Below the pieces are notes generated by a model. It did no database searches, was not told the DNA's origin, and saw only the letters and a list, made by a program, of their open reading frames with translations. This document shows positions 24,123 to 32,546 of a stretch of 64,000 bases of DNA, in pieces. The stretch is from Hyphomonadaceae bacterium UBA5336 (GTDB taxonomy: Bacteria > Pseudomonadota > Alphaproteobacteria > Caulobacterales > Hyphomonadaceae). The stretch covers positions 1 through 64,000 of the forward strand of contig DHQO01000042.1 of NCBI GenBank assembly GCA_002408125.1, written 5' to 3'. The number at the start of each line of letters is the position of its first letter. The stretch's first letter is position 1. Position numbers and translations under genes: made by a program.

Positions 24123-24508
24123 TGGTCATCCTCCACGCCAGCATCCTGGGGCGTGGTGTCGCCTTCCCCGTAATAGTCCTCGCTCCGGCGCAGCATCCGG
24201 CCGAGCGGCCAGCCCGACAGCACGGCCAGCGCAAAGGCGCCGAAGCCCCAGATGCCATAGAAGCCGTTGAACTCGGCAAAGTGCAGATACTCGTGGCGGT
24301 GCACTGCCAGGTCGGCCAGGATCAGGCCGGCACAGATGGTAATCGTGCCCCACAGGAAAATTCCCGGGGTCGCCTTGGCCGACACCCAGCCGAACAGCAG
24401 CCTGGCCATCGGATGCATCTCGCCATCATCGATGCGCGGCGATGCGGGCGCATCGGGCTTCACGAAACGGCCGGAGGCGTCGCGTTCAGGGCTTGAGGTG
24501 TCGCTCAT
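24119..24508 (-). CDS. small two-TM membrane protein of the Mrp-like operon
   Basis: The 129-residue protein has a hydrophilic N-terminus of about 35 residues, then two hydrophobic segments (TPGIFLWGTITICAGLILADL and YGIWGFGAFALAVLSGWPLG) and an acidic tail. No family is recognised. It is locked between two antiporter-type genes with 4-base overlaps on both sides. This argues for stoichiometric co-expression and for a role as an accessory subunit linking the second and third antiporter-like subunits; that role is inference. Confidence 0.7.
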   Translation of the reverse strand: MSDTSSPERDASGRFVKPDAPASPRIDDGEMHPMARLLFGWVSAKATPGIFLWGTITICAGLILADLAVHRHEYLHFAEFNGFYGIWGFGAFALAVLSGWPLGRMLRRSEDYYGEGDTTPQDAGVEDDQ

Positions 24509-26025
24509 CCGTCGCTCCCTGGAATAAGGCTGGTGGCCAGATCGACCGGCGCCTGCACGGCCGGAACCAGGAAGTCATAGACCGGGCCGATGGCGAAGAA
24601 CAGGATCACGCAAAGCGTCGCGGTGAACACCGGCGCCGCCACCGTAAAGGCCGGCGCGCCGCCAGGCCGCTTGTAGGGCGCGGGCTCGGGCGTGCCCGGG
24701 GGCGGCATCAGCGCCAGGATCGGGATCGGCAGCAGATAGGCCACGTTCAACAACGAGGAGGCGATCAGAACGAAGGAGACATAGTCGAAGCCCGACGCCG
24801 TCGCGCCCTGCATGAGCTCGAATTTCGGCCACCCGCCTGCCAGAGGCGGCACGCCGATGATAGACAGCGAGGCGACGAAAAAGGCGATGAACACCAGCGG
24901 CATGCGCTTGCCGAGGCCGCGCATCTCGGAGATGTTGTTCACGCCGGTAGCGACATAGATCGCGCCAGCGCACATGAAGAGCGTGATCTTGCCCGACGCA
25001 TGCGCAGCGATCTGCAGTGCCCCACCCATGAACCCCTCCGGATTGGCCAGCATCGCACCAGCGGTGCAGTAGGAGAGCTGGGCAATCGTGGAATAGGCGA
25101 GCCGGGCCTTGAGATTGTCCTTGGTCATTGCGATCAGCGAGGCGACCACAATGGTAAAGCAGGCCACAGCCAGGATGAACTCGCGCGACGGCGTGGCCGT
25201 CAGCAGGTCTTCGCCGAAGATATACATCGAGACCTTCAGCACGGTGAACACACCGGCCTTCACAACCGCCACGGCGTGCAGGAGAGCCGAAACCGGCGTC
25301 GGCGCGACCATGGCGTTGGGCAGCCAGAAATGGAACGGCATCAGCGCCGCCTTGCCGATCCCGAACGCAAACAGGATGAGCAGCACCGAACACACCAGAG
25401 GCGTCGCGCCCTCCTTGCCGGCGAGCAGCCCTCCCTCGACAAAATCGAGACTGCCGCCAGCCACCACGAAGGTCGCCACGATCGCCAGCAGGAACAGGCC
25501 GATGGATGTCCCCAGCAGCGTCATCAGATAGATGCGCCCGCCCCGCTCAGCCGCCGCATCGCCCTTGTGGGCGACGAGCGGATAAGTCGAAAGCGTCAGC
25601 ACCTCGTAGAAGACGAACAGGGTGAACAGGTTGGCCGACATGGCCACGCCCATGGCGCCGAAGATCGCAATGGCGAAACAGATATAGAAGCGCGTTTGGT
25701 TGCGCTCGCGGTTCCCGCGCATATAGCCGATGGAATAGAAGGAATTCACGATCCACAGGCCGCTTGCCACGCAGGCAAAGAGCGCCCCGAGCGGCTCCAG
25801 CTTGAAGGCAAAGGACAGTCCGTCGATCACTTCCCACAGCGCCAGCTCCGGCCGCGCGCCGCCCGCCACCTGCCCGACAAGGGCAATCACCACGGCAAAC
25901 AGCGCCGTCGCGCCGACAATCGTCACGCCTTCGCGCAGGTTCGGGATCTTGCCTGTCAGGGCAATGCCGGCGGCAATCAGGAGCGGCAGGCCGAGAGACA
26001 GAAGGATCAGCATCTGGGAACTCAT
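24505..26025 (-). CDS. MrpD-like antiporter subunit (second copy)
   Basis: The 506-residue NuoL/M/N-family membrane protein has conserved LFVFYEVLTLSTYPLV (TM5 Glu), GIGKAALMPFHFWLPNAMVA (TM7 Lys), VAVVKAGVFTVLKV (TM8 Lys) and AAHASGKITLFM (TM12 Lys). It closely resembles MrpD/MrpA N-terminal modules. It overlaps both neighbours by four bases. Having this in addition to mrpD means the operon encodes several complete proton channels. Confidence 0.9.
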   Translation of the reverse strand: MSSQMLILLSLGLPLLIAAGIALTGKIPNLREGVTIVGATALFAVVIALVGQVAGGARPELALWEVIDGLSFAFKLEPLGALFACVASGLWIVNSFYSIGYMRGNRERNQTRFYICFAIAIFGAMGVAMSANLFTLFVFYEVLTLSTYPLVAHKGDAAAERGGRIYLMTLLGTSIGLFLLAIVATFVVAGGSLDFVEGGLLAGKEGATPLVCSVLLILFAFGIGKAALMPFHFWLPNAMVAPTPVSALLHAVAVVKAGVFTVLKVSMYIFGEDLLTATPSREFILAVACFTIVVASLIAMTKDNLKARLAYSTIAQLSYCTAGAMLANPEGFMGGALQIAAHASGKITLFMCAGAIYVATGVNNISEMRGLGKRMPLVFIAFFVASLSIIGVPPLAGGWPKFELMQGATASGFDYVSFVLIASSLLNVAYLLPIPILALMPPPGTPEPAPYKRPGGAPAFTVAAPVFTATLCVILFFAIGPVYDFLVPAVQAPVDLATSLIPGSDG

Positions 26026-27608
26026 TGCTGGCCTCCAACACCGATCACGGCTTCAGCGGCATTGCGTGCCAGGTCGTAGGGGAAGCTCGCATCCAGGCCG
26101 ATCCAGAGATTGGCCAGGGCCAGCACCCAGAGCGGAATGAGCAGGAGCAGAGGCGCTTCCTTGCGCACCTTGCGCGGATTTTCCGGCGCCTTGAAGAACA
26201 CCGCCTCCAGGATACGGCCCATATAAATGACGGCCAGCACGCTGGAGAACACGATCACGCCCGATGCCCACCACCAGCCGGCCGTGAAGGTGGCCTGCAG
26301 CAGCATCAGCTTGGACTGGAATCCGGCCGTCAACGGCACGCCAATCAGCGACAGCGCGCAGATTGCAAAGGCGGTCATGGTCCACGGCGCGGAGCGGCCG
26401 AGCCCGGCAAAGTCGCGCAGCGTGGTGCCCTGATAGGTCAGCACGATGCCGGCCATGGCCATGAACAGGCCGCCCTTCATCAGGGCGTGGTTCATGAGAT
26501 GAAGCAGGCCGGCCGACACGCCGAACACGCTCGCCAGCGACACGCCGAGCAGCATATAGCCAACCTGCGCGACGGAGGAATAGGCCAGCGTGCGGCGCAC
26601 ATCGGTCTGGAACACCGCCTGGAAGGAACACGCTACCATGGCGGCGATGGCCAGCGGTGCAATCAACCAGTCAAAGCTCGCGGTTTCGAAGGTGTAGGCC
26701 GGCGAGAACACGGTGAAGAGGAAGCGGATCAGCGCATAGAGCGCCACCTTGGTCGCCGTGGCGGCCAGGAAGGTGGTCACGAAGCTCGGCGCATAGGCAT
26801 AGGCATTGGGCAGCCACTGGTGCAGGGGCCACATTGCCGCCTTCAGCCCCAGTCCGATGATGATGAAGGCAAAGCCCGCCTGAACGGTGCGGTTGCCCAC
26901 CAGTTCCGGCAGCAGCGCGGTATAGTCGGCCATGTTCAGCGTGCCGGTCGCTGCGAACAGGAAGCCGACGCCGATCACATAGAAGGTCGCGCCGATCGTA
27001 CCCATGACGAGATAGTTGAACGCGGCTGGCAGCGCACGGCGGTCACGCCCGGCGCCCAGGGCCACCAGGACATAGGTCGAGATAGAGGAGATCTCGAGGA
27101 AGACGAACAGGTTGAACGCATCGCCCGTAATCGCCACGCCGGCCAGGCCTGCGAAGCAGACCAGATAGGCGCCGTAGAACAGGTTCTGCTTTTCCGTGCG
27201 GATCTCGGCATTCACCGTCGGCCAGGAAAACACCGATGCCAGCGTGCCGATAAAGGTCACCAGCAGGAGGATCATGGCGTTCAGCGCATCGATACGAAAC
27301 TCGATCCCCACCGGGGGCGCCCAGCCGCCAATCGCATAGGACACTACGCCTTCGCGCAACATGTTGGTCTGGATACCGGCATCGGCCAGCGCCGCCAGCG
27401 TGACGGTATCGGCCTGCACCAGCGCCAGAAGTATCAGCGCGAAGAACAGGGACGCGCCCGTCGTCAGGATGGAAATCAGCCAGGCCAGCCGCCCGCTCGG
27501 GACGAAGACCAGCGCGGTGGCCACCACCAGCGGCGCAACCACTAGCAGAGGCGCAGCATGTGCGATCGCCCAGGCAGGCGCCAGATGTGTCAGGATGGAC
27601 TCGATCAC
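26022..27608 (-). CDS. mrpD: Na+/H+ antiporter subunit D (MrpD-like)
   Basis: The 528-residue membrane protein is in the position of mrpD, directly after mrpC. It has the family signatures NLFVFLEISSISTYVLVALG (TM5 Glu), GLGLKAAMWPLHQWLPNAYA (TM7 Lys), TKVALYALIRF (TM8 Lys) and HLMNHALMKGGLFM (TM12 Lys). It exchanges protons with Na+ (or another cation) as part of the hetero-oligomeric Mrp complex in the inner membrane. It overlaps mrpC by four bases. Confidence 0.92.
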   Translation of the reverse strand: MIESILTHLAPAWAIAHAAPLLVVAPLVVATALVFVPSGRLAWLISILTTGASLFFALILLALVQADTVTLAALADAGIQTNMLREGVVSYAIGGWAPPVGIEFRIDALNAMILLLVTFIGTLASVFSWPTVNAEIRTEKQNLFYGAYLVCFAGLAGVAITGDAFNLFVFLEISSISTYVLVALGAGRDRRALPAAFNYLVMGTIGATFYVIGVGFLFAATGTLNMADYTALLPELVGNRTVQAGFAFIIIGLGLKAAMWPLHQWLPNAYAYAPSFVTTFLAATATKVALYALIRFLFTVFSPAYTFETASFDWLIAPLAIAAMVACSFQAVFQTDVRRTLAYSSVAQVGYMLLGVSLASVFGVSAGLLHLMNHALMKGGLFMAMAGIVLTYQGTTLRDFAGLGRSAPWTMTAFAICALSLIGVPLTAGFQSKLMLLQATFTAGWWWASGVIVFSSVLAVIYMGRILEAVFFKAPENPRKVRKEAPLLLLIPLWVLALANLWIGLDASFPYDLARNAAEAVIGVGGQQ

Positions 27609-28372
27609 GCAGCGCCCTCCGCAGCAGCGTCTTCGGCTTCTTCTTCCTCAAGGGCCACGTCGATATCGATATTGCGCACCTCGTCAGCCTCGATGGTCCC
27701 GTAGGCCTCGCGGATGCGGACAATAAGCGCGAGCCCCACCGCCAGGGTTGCCACGCCCACCACAATGGCCGTGAGGATCAGCACATGCGGCAGCGGGTTT
27801 GAGTAGACCGAGTGCAGGCTCGATTCAGCAGCCTGGTGCAGCGCATCGGCCGCACCGTCATGGCCGGACAGGACATAGTCGCTGGTCTCCGTCACGCCGT
27901 CTTCGAGAGGCTCGCCCATCAGGCTGGCATCCTCGCCCTGGAGCGGGGGAATGTCGGAATGGCCCGGATCAACCGCATCGGGGGCGAGCTCCGCAGCCGG
28001 GTCGATCGCCGTAGGATCGGCGATGGGTTCGCCGGTCTCCGGGTCGACCTCGACTACCGGTTCGGTTTCGACATGGGGTGCCGCAGGCGTCTCGACCGGA
28101 GCCTCGTGACCGGCCGCGGCGGTGCCATGGGCCGCGTCTTCCTCATGCCCTGCCCCGTGATGGCCAGCCAGGTCCTCGCCGATCAGGATCGGCGCCGTGC
28201 CCCCGGCGACCTTGCCCAGCGTGATATAGAACAGGAAGACCGAGGTCTGGAAGACCGACAGTCCCACCAGTCGCTTGATCAGGTTCTGCGCGGAAAACGA
28301 GATATAGAGGCCCGTCATCATCAGGGCGACGATGACCCAGTAATTGCCGCGCGCGAGAATAAACTCCAGCAT
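27605..28372 (-). CDS. mrpC: MrpC/NuoK-like subunit with a large acidic insertion
   Basis: The NuoK-like core is present as two N-terminal transmembrane helices (residues about 10-60, including LIKRLVGLSVFQTSVFLFYI) and a third helix starting at NPLPHVLILTAIVVG (residue 192). Between them lies an insertion of about 120 residues (62-188) rich in Asp, Glu, Pro and His, and the C-terminus has another acidic tail (LEEEEAEDAA). Usual MrpC is about 110-125 residues; this one is 255. By NuoK topology the insertion should be periplasmic. ATG 28372 matches the family N-terminus; an in-frame start further upstream overlaps mrpB. Confidence 0.9.
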   Translation of the reverse strand: MLEFILARGNYWVIVALMMTGLYISFSAQNLIKRLVGLSVFQTSVFLFYITLGKVAGGTAPILIGEDLAGHHGAGHEEDAAHGTAAAGHEAPVETPAAPHVETEPVVEVDPETGEPIADPTAIDPAAELAPDAVDPGHSDIPPLQGEDASLMGEPLEDGVTETSDYVLSGHDGAADALHQAAESSLHSVYSNPLPHVLILTAIVVGVATLAVGLALIVRIREAYGTIEADEVRNIDIDVALEEEEAEDAAAEGAA

Positions 28373-28376
28373 CGCC

Positions 28377-28829
28377 CTACCAGTCCTCGTCGGAAATCTC
28401 GGCCACGCGGCCGGCAAAGGCGTAAAAGATGGTGAGCATGGAACCGGCGACGCCGAACAGCACGCCGAGCTCGATCAGGATGATGCCGATATGCTGGCCA
28501 TGATGGCCGCCCTCGGGCTCATCCAGCAGTGCGCCATATTCGAGATAGTTGCCCCCCCCGAACAGCGCCCAGATTCCGACCCCTGCATAGAGTAGCACGC
28601 CCGCCGCCGCGAGCCCGCGGGTGAAGCTCGGCGGGATCAGCCTCAGCGCCGAGGAAACCCCGAAGATCAGCGCATAGAGGATGATGCCGACAGCGAAGAT
28701 CACGCCGGCCTGGAATCCGCCGCCCGGCGAATAGTCGCCATGGAACTGCACATAGAAGGCGTAGAGCGTGATCAGCGGGATCAGCGTCTTGGCGACGACC
28801 CGCAGGATGACGTGATGGTCGGGGTTCAC
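28377..28829 (-). CDS. mrpB: Na+/H+ antiporter subunit B (MnhB domain)
   Basis: The 150-residue membrane protein has four predicted helices and the MnhB-domain signature YVQFHGDYSPGGGFQAGVIF. A His-rich loop (GGHHGQHIGI) precedes the last two helices. It is part of the membrane arm of Mrp complexes. It overlaps the preceding gene by four bases and is followed four bases later by mrpC. Confidence 0.92.
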   Translation of the reverse strand: MNPDHHVILRVVAKTLIPLITLYAFYVQFHGDYSPGGGFQAGVIFAVGIILYALIFGVSSALRLIPPSFTRGLAAAGVLLYAGVGIWALFGGGNYLEYGALLDEPEGGHHGQHIGIILIELGVLFGVAGSMLTIFYAFAGRVAEISDEDW

Positions 28830-29416
28830 TTGCGCCCTCCCTTGCGGATGGATTCAGCCAGCGAGCGCTCGCCGAAGCCCAGCAGAAGGGCCACCGCCAG
28901 GCCGGCGGTGAACACCACGGCGGTTTCTCCCAGCGTATCGAAGCCCCGGTAGCTGGCGAGGATCGAGGTCACCACGTTCGGGAACCCCATCTCGCCATAA
29001 TGGCGCTCCAGGTATTCCCGCCCGACGCCGGTGTTCACAGGTGAGTCCGGATCGCCCAGGGCCGGCAGATCAACGCTGGCATAGATCAGGATGGCGCCAG
29101 TCGCGAGTACGACGATGAAAGGCGCCAGGCGCGCAAAGGGCTTTTCCGCCTTGGCCGTCCGCGAGGTCAGCAACATGCCGCCCAGCAGCAGCGCGGTGGA
29201 AAGGCCCGCGCCGACGGCGGCTTCCGTGAAGGCCACGTCAACGGCATCGAGCATGACGAACCAGGTGGCCGAGACCAGTGAATAGACGCCCGACAGCATG
29301 ACAATCGCAAACAGGCTGCGCAGGCGCGCAATCGCGATGCCGACCACGAACAGGATGGTCAGTAGAATAATGTTGGCCAGGGCGAGGCCCATATCGCTCA
29401 CGGCGACGGTTTCCAT
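28826..29416 (-). CDS. MrpA C-terminal-like subunit (MbhD/DUF4040 plus MbhE-like)
   Basis: The 196-residue membrane protein corresponds to the C-terminal part of MrpA, which in archaeal Mbh complexes is split as MbhD and MbhE. The N-terminal DUF4040 part has FAIVMLSGVYSLVSATWFVM and DVAFTEAAVGAGLST. The C-terminal MbhE-like part ends in GFDTLGETAVVFTAGLAV. There is no NuoL-like N-terminal domain, unlike the MrpA of Bacillus. The ATG with GAGGAG seven bases upstream was selected. Confidence 0.87.
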   Translation of the reverse strand: METVAVSDMGLALANIILLTILFVVGIAIARLRSLFAIVMLSGVYSLVSATWFVMLDAVDVAFTEAAVGAGLSTALLLGGMLLTSRTAKAEKPFARLAPFIVVLATGAILIYASVDLPALGDPDSPVNTGVGREYLERHYGEMGFPNVVTSILASYRGFDTLGETAVVFTAGLAVALLLGFGERSLAESIRKGGRK

Positions 29417-29420
29417 GGCG

Positions 29421-29786
29421 CTACTCCTCCTCACTCTCGGTTTCGGTGTCGCGCCACATGCGCCCGATCAGCGGTTCCAGGCCGGCGACATGGGCAGCGT
29501 TGGCGATGGCGTGGCTTGCGGTGGGACCGGTCAGGAACAGGAACACCCAGATCGCGGCAACCTTGGCGACCACGACCCAGCCCGGCGCCATGAAGGCCAT
29601 CCCGACCAGCAGCGCCGTCGCACCGGCAGTGTCGGTGATGCTGGCCGCATGCAAGCGCGTATAGAAATCGGGGAACCGCAGCACGCCCACCGTCCCGATC
29701 ACGGTGAGGATCGCGCCGATCAGGCAGAAAATGCCGCCCAGCCAAGGGCGCGCGAGGTGAAACATCTCGATCGCGTCGGTCAGCAT
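29421..29786 (-). CDS. mrpG: Na+/H+ antiporter subunit G
   Basis: The 121-residue membrane protein has three helices and the MnhG/MrpG signatures GVLRFPDFYTRLHAASITDT and GMAFM. It is a small structural subunit of Mrp complexes. It lies between mrpF (5 bases) and the MrpA-like gene (4 bases) in a tightly packed operon. Confidence 0.93.
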   Translation of the reverse strand: MLTDAIEMFHLARPWLGGIFCLIGAILTVIGTVGVLRFPDFYTRLHAASITDTAGATALLVGMAFMAPGWVVVAKVAAIWVFLFLTGPTASHAIANAAHVAGLEPLIGRMWRDTETESEEE

Positions 29787-29791
29787 GGATC

Positions 29792-30097
29792 TCAGCTCCC
29801 TTCCTTTGGCGCCGGCACACGGCGCGAGAGCGAGACCTGGAAGGAGCGATACCGGAAGAATTTCAGGATCGCGATGGTCGAGACAAAGTTGATCAGCGAA
29901 TAGAGCAGCGCGATGTCGAGAAAGTCCGGCCGGCCCATGGCAAAACCGAGCAGGCCGAGCAGCAACACCGTCATGGTGCCGAAGGAGTTCACTGCCAGCA
30001 CGCGGTCATAGAGTGTCGGGCCCAGCAGGGTCCGGATCAGCATCAACACGATGGCAATGAGCAGGGCTGCAGCAGAACTGGCGAGCAGCAGGTTCAT
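29792..30097 (-). CDS. mrpF: Na+/H+ antiporter subunit F
   Basis: The 101-residue protein has three helices and the MrpF pattern: LIRTLLGPTLYDRVLAVNSF, then LLGFAMGRPDFLDIALLYSL and ISTIAILKFFRY-like VSTIAILKFF. It overlaps mrpE by four bases. In Bacillus MrpF has been linked to cholate/Na+ efflux; here it is assigned only as a subunit. Confidence 0.92.
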   Translation of the reverse strand: MNLLLASSAAALLIAIVLMLIRTLLGPTLYDRVLAVNSFGTMTVLLLGLLGFAMGRPDFLDIALLYSLINFVSTIAILKFFRYRSFQVSLSRRVPAPKEGS

Positions 30098-30603
30098 TTG
30101 TGTCTCCCATCCGCCGCGCGCGCCGACAACGCGTCCATTTCATCGAATGCACCAGGCTCGGCATCCTCTTCATAGAGGGCATGCACCAGCAGCTTGTCGC
30201 CTTCCACCGCCAGCGTCACCGTGCCGGGCGTGAGGGTGATGGAATTAGCGAAGGTGGTCTTGGCGAGGTCCGACCGGCAGACCGTTTTCACTTTTACCAG
30301 CGCCGGATTGATATCCAGATCTGCCTTCACGCAAGCCTGGATCACGCGCCAGTTCGCCTTCAGGATCTCGATGAAGAGCCAGACCCAGTAGACCAGGAAC
30401 GCGATGATGCGGCCATAGGGCGAGCTGTCGGCATCGACCACTTTCAGCCGCCATGACAGGATCATGGTGACGATAACAGACACCGCCCCAAGCCCCAGAA
30501 TCAGGGGCTCGTTCATGCCGGACATGGTGTACCAGAACACCACCAGCGCGCACAGCAGTCCTAGAAAATAGCCCAATGCCCCGGCGCTCCGCCCTTCACT
30601 CAA
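30094..30603 (-). CDS. mrpE: Na+/H+ antiporter subunit E
   Basis: The 169-residue protein has two to three N-terminal helices and the MrpE soluble domain: WLFIEILKANWRVIQACVK, then FANSITLTPGTVTLAV and LLVHAL. It is the first gene of the operon, giving the order E-F-G-A'-B-C-D-D2-small-D3, which for the first seven genes matches archaeal Mbh A to H. The TTG start lacks a good ribosome-binding site and is uncertain. The DUF2336 gene lies 69 bases upstream on the same strand. Confidence 0.9.
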   Translation of the reverse strand: MSEGRSAGALGYFLGLLCALVVFWYTMSGMNEPLILGLGAVSVIVTMILSWRLKVVDADSSPYGRIIAFLVYWVWLFIEILKANWRVIQACVKADLDINPALVKVKTVCRSDLAKTTFANSITLTPGTVTLAVEGDKLLVHALYEEDAEPGAFDEMDALSARAADGRHK

Positions 30604-30672
30604 ACTCGGTTAGGGCAGGAACTAGATGGCTGAATCGGTTTTGGCCAGTCCCGGCGATGCAAATGTGGCGAG

Positions 30673-31881
30673 TTACCGCCCCCCAAACAGCAAAGACGCC
30701 GTTTTCTTGGCCGCCGAATAGCCGCTGTCGACCGCCAGTTCGCCATTGTCTTCCACCAGGCCGGAGCTGGGGGAATAAGCCGAGGAAAGCGACCAGTTCC
30801 AGTAGCGCAGCACGGTCTGGGCCTTGGCCACAGACAGGATCTGGTAGCAGTGCAGCACGCGGCGGAAGATCGGATCGGGCTCGCCATCCTCGCCATCTGT
30901 CGGCCGGCGCAGGGCGCGCCACATGAGCTTGAGATACGCGGTTTTCAGACCGGTCGCCTTGCACAGGACCGAAATCCCCTCCCCGCCCTTGTCCGAGAGC
31001 AGCTTGGCGATGGTGATGGGTTTCACACCCGCGAGATAACCGATCTCCTGAGCCAGCTTGGCATTCATGCCGCGCTTGGCCGCCATTTCAACGGCGTGTT
31101 CGAGATTGACGAATTCGCTCTTCTCGATGGCCTCGCGATTGCGCTGGCGCCGTTCGATCAGCTGCATGGCCTTGCGGGCGTTCGGATCGCTCCAGCCCTC
31201 GGCGGCCATCATCGGAAAGACATCAGAACAGGCTGCGATCAGCTCCATGCGCTCGGCGGCATGGCGTGTGAGAATCGCGCGGCGGACATCGGCATCTGCC
31301 CACCAGAACATCACCATGGCATGGGCCGGGGTCAGTTCGGGCCGGTCAAGCAGGAGCCGGCAGAGCCTGGTATCCTCGCGGGAAACCTCCAATGCGGTAT
31401 CAAGTCCGAGATCGGAGAGCTGGGAATCCTTGTTGCGCAGCAGCGCGCCGATCACGTGCGGCTCGCGAAACTCAATCAGCACATCGGCCAGCATGGCGCT
31501 GATCTTCTTGCGCTGGGCAATCAGGAGGCGGTGTTCCGGCGTCGTGATCGTGGCGACATGAGCGAGATCGGATTCCTCCACGCCATCATTCTTTTCAAGG
31601 ATGTTGCGGGCGATATCGATCGGCGCGCAGGCAAGGAAGCGGAGCAGACGGCGCGGCGCTTCGGACTTGTCGGCCAGGCGGCGGGCACACAGCAAGAGCT
31701 CTTCCTGGCTCGCCCCGAACAACAGTTCCAGGAGGATGTCCGCGCCCATGGAGCGGTCCTGCGGCGGCACATTCGAGGACGGCATCGCAATCACATCAAT
31801 CAGGCGCCGCACCAGGGCATCGCGCGCCCGGCTGTTTGCAGGGCTCTCCAGATCAGGCAGATTTTCCGCTGCAATGCTCAT
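30673..31881 (-). CDS. DUF2336 domain protein
   Basis: The 402-residue soluble, alpha-helical protein matches the DUF2336 family of alphaproteobacteria: EELLLCARRLADKSEAPRRL, FLACAPIDIARNILEK, HVATITTPEHRLLIAQRK, and a C-terminal VKPITIAKLLSDKGGEGISV segment. The repeated helix pairs suggest a HEAT-like scaffold. The function is unknown. GGAG lies three to four bases before the ATG. The promoter side holds two TTAAC half-sites. Confidence 0.82.
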   Translation of the reverse strand: MSIAAENLPDLESPANSRARDALVRRLIDVIAMPSSNVPPQDRSMGADILLELLFGASQEELLLCARRLADKSEAPRRLLRFLACAPIDIARNILEKNDGVEESDLAHVATITTPEHRLLIAQRKKISAMLADVLIEFREPHVIGALLRNKDSQLSDLGLDTALEVSREDTRLCRLLLDRPELTPAHAMVMFWWADADVRRAILTRHAAERMELIAACSDVFPMMAAEGWSDPNARKAMQLIERRQRNREAIEKSEFVNLEHAVEMAAKRGMNAKLAQEIGYLAGVKPITIAKLLSDKGGEGISVLCKATGLKTAYLKLMWRALRRPTDGEDGEPDPIFRRVLHCYQILSVAKAQTVLRYWNWSLSSAYSPSSGLVEDNGELAVDSGYSAAKKTASLLFGGR

Positions 31882-31957
31882 GCGCGCTCCGAGATTGGGT
31901 CCTTAACCTCGAAAGCGTAAGGGGTGGCGGTTAACGGGCCGTGGACGCGAGTGGCCG

Positions 31958-32407
31958 TCAATCCTTGCCTGGGTGGATTATGGCTAACAGCAGGCTGACC
32001 ACCAGCATCCCGATCGCGAGCATGAAAAGCGCGCCGCCATCTGTCGGTGCTCCGGCTTCCAGCGAAGTCGGAACCTCGCGGCCGAGCCAGGGCGACAGGT
32101 GCAGACCCACAGCGCCCGCGAGGATGAAGAAGGACATCACCGCCCCGAACCGGCGAGAAAAAGGAAATAGCAGAAGCAGCGCCGCGATCAGCTCCAGCGC
32201 CGCCACCAGCACCCGCCCTGCGGGCTCGAAAAGGGCAATGCCGGAATTCTCGGCCAGGGTCTGGAAGACGATATTTTCGCCCGGCGCATCGAACAGTTTC
32301 ACCTGTCCCGGCGGCGGATCCGGCAGGGGATGCACTGTGGCCTGCAGGAAGACGAAAATCAGCCCGAGGGCCAGTATCCAGCTAAGAAGCGAGCGGACCA
32401 ATCTCAT
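31958..32407 (-). CDS. DoxX-like membrane protein
   Basis: The 149-residue protein has four hydrophobic segments. The first begins SLLSWILALGLIFVFLQ, and a PAGRVLVAALELIAALLLLF segment is typical of the DoxX/SURF4-like superfamily, as is the later VMSFFILAGAVGLHL. It is likely an inner-membrane protein of unclear function. The assignment rests on hydropathy and the AALELIAALLLLF motif only. Confidence 0.65.
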   Translation of the reverse strand: MRLVRSLLSWILALGLIFVFLQATVHPLPDPPPGQVKLFDAPGENIVFQTLAENSGIALFEPAGRVLVAALELIAALLLLFPFSRRFGAVMSFFILAGAVGLHLSPWLGREVPTSLEAGAPTDGGALFMLAIGMLVVSLLLAIIHPGKD

Positions 32408-32546
32408 GCAGTGATCTCCTCTACATCGGACCTAGCATGCCCTGCCGCAGTGACAAATTCACGAAGCGGGGCGCAAATGCCAGCTTTCTTTCCGGTTCCC
32501 TGCCGTCCTATAGACAAGCCCTGTAAACCCGGAGTGCCAGGGATCC

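Noticed and set aside
24442..27545. Two 500-codon plus-strand open frames opposite the antiporter genes
   Set aside because: They are low-complexity Arg/His/Gln/Asp/Glu-rich shadows of membrane-protein genes on the other strand.
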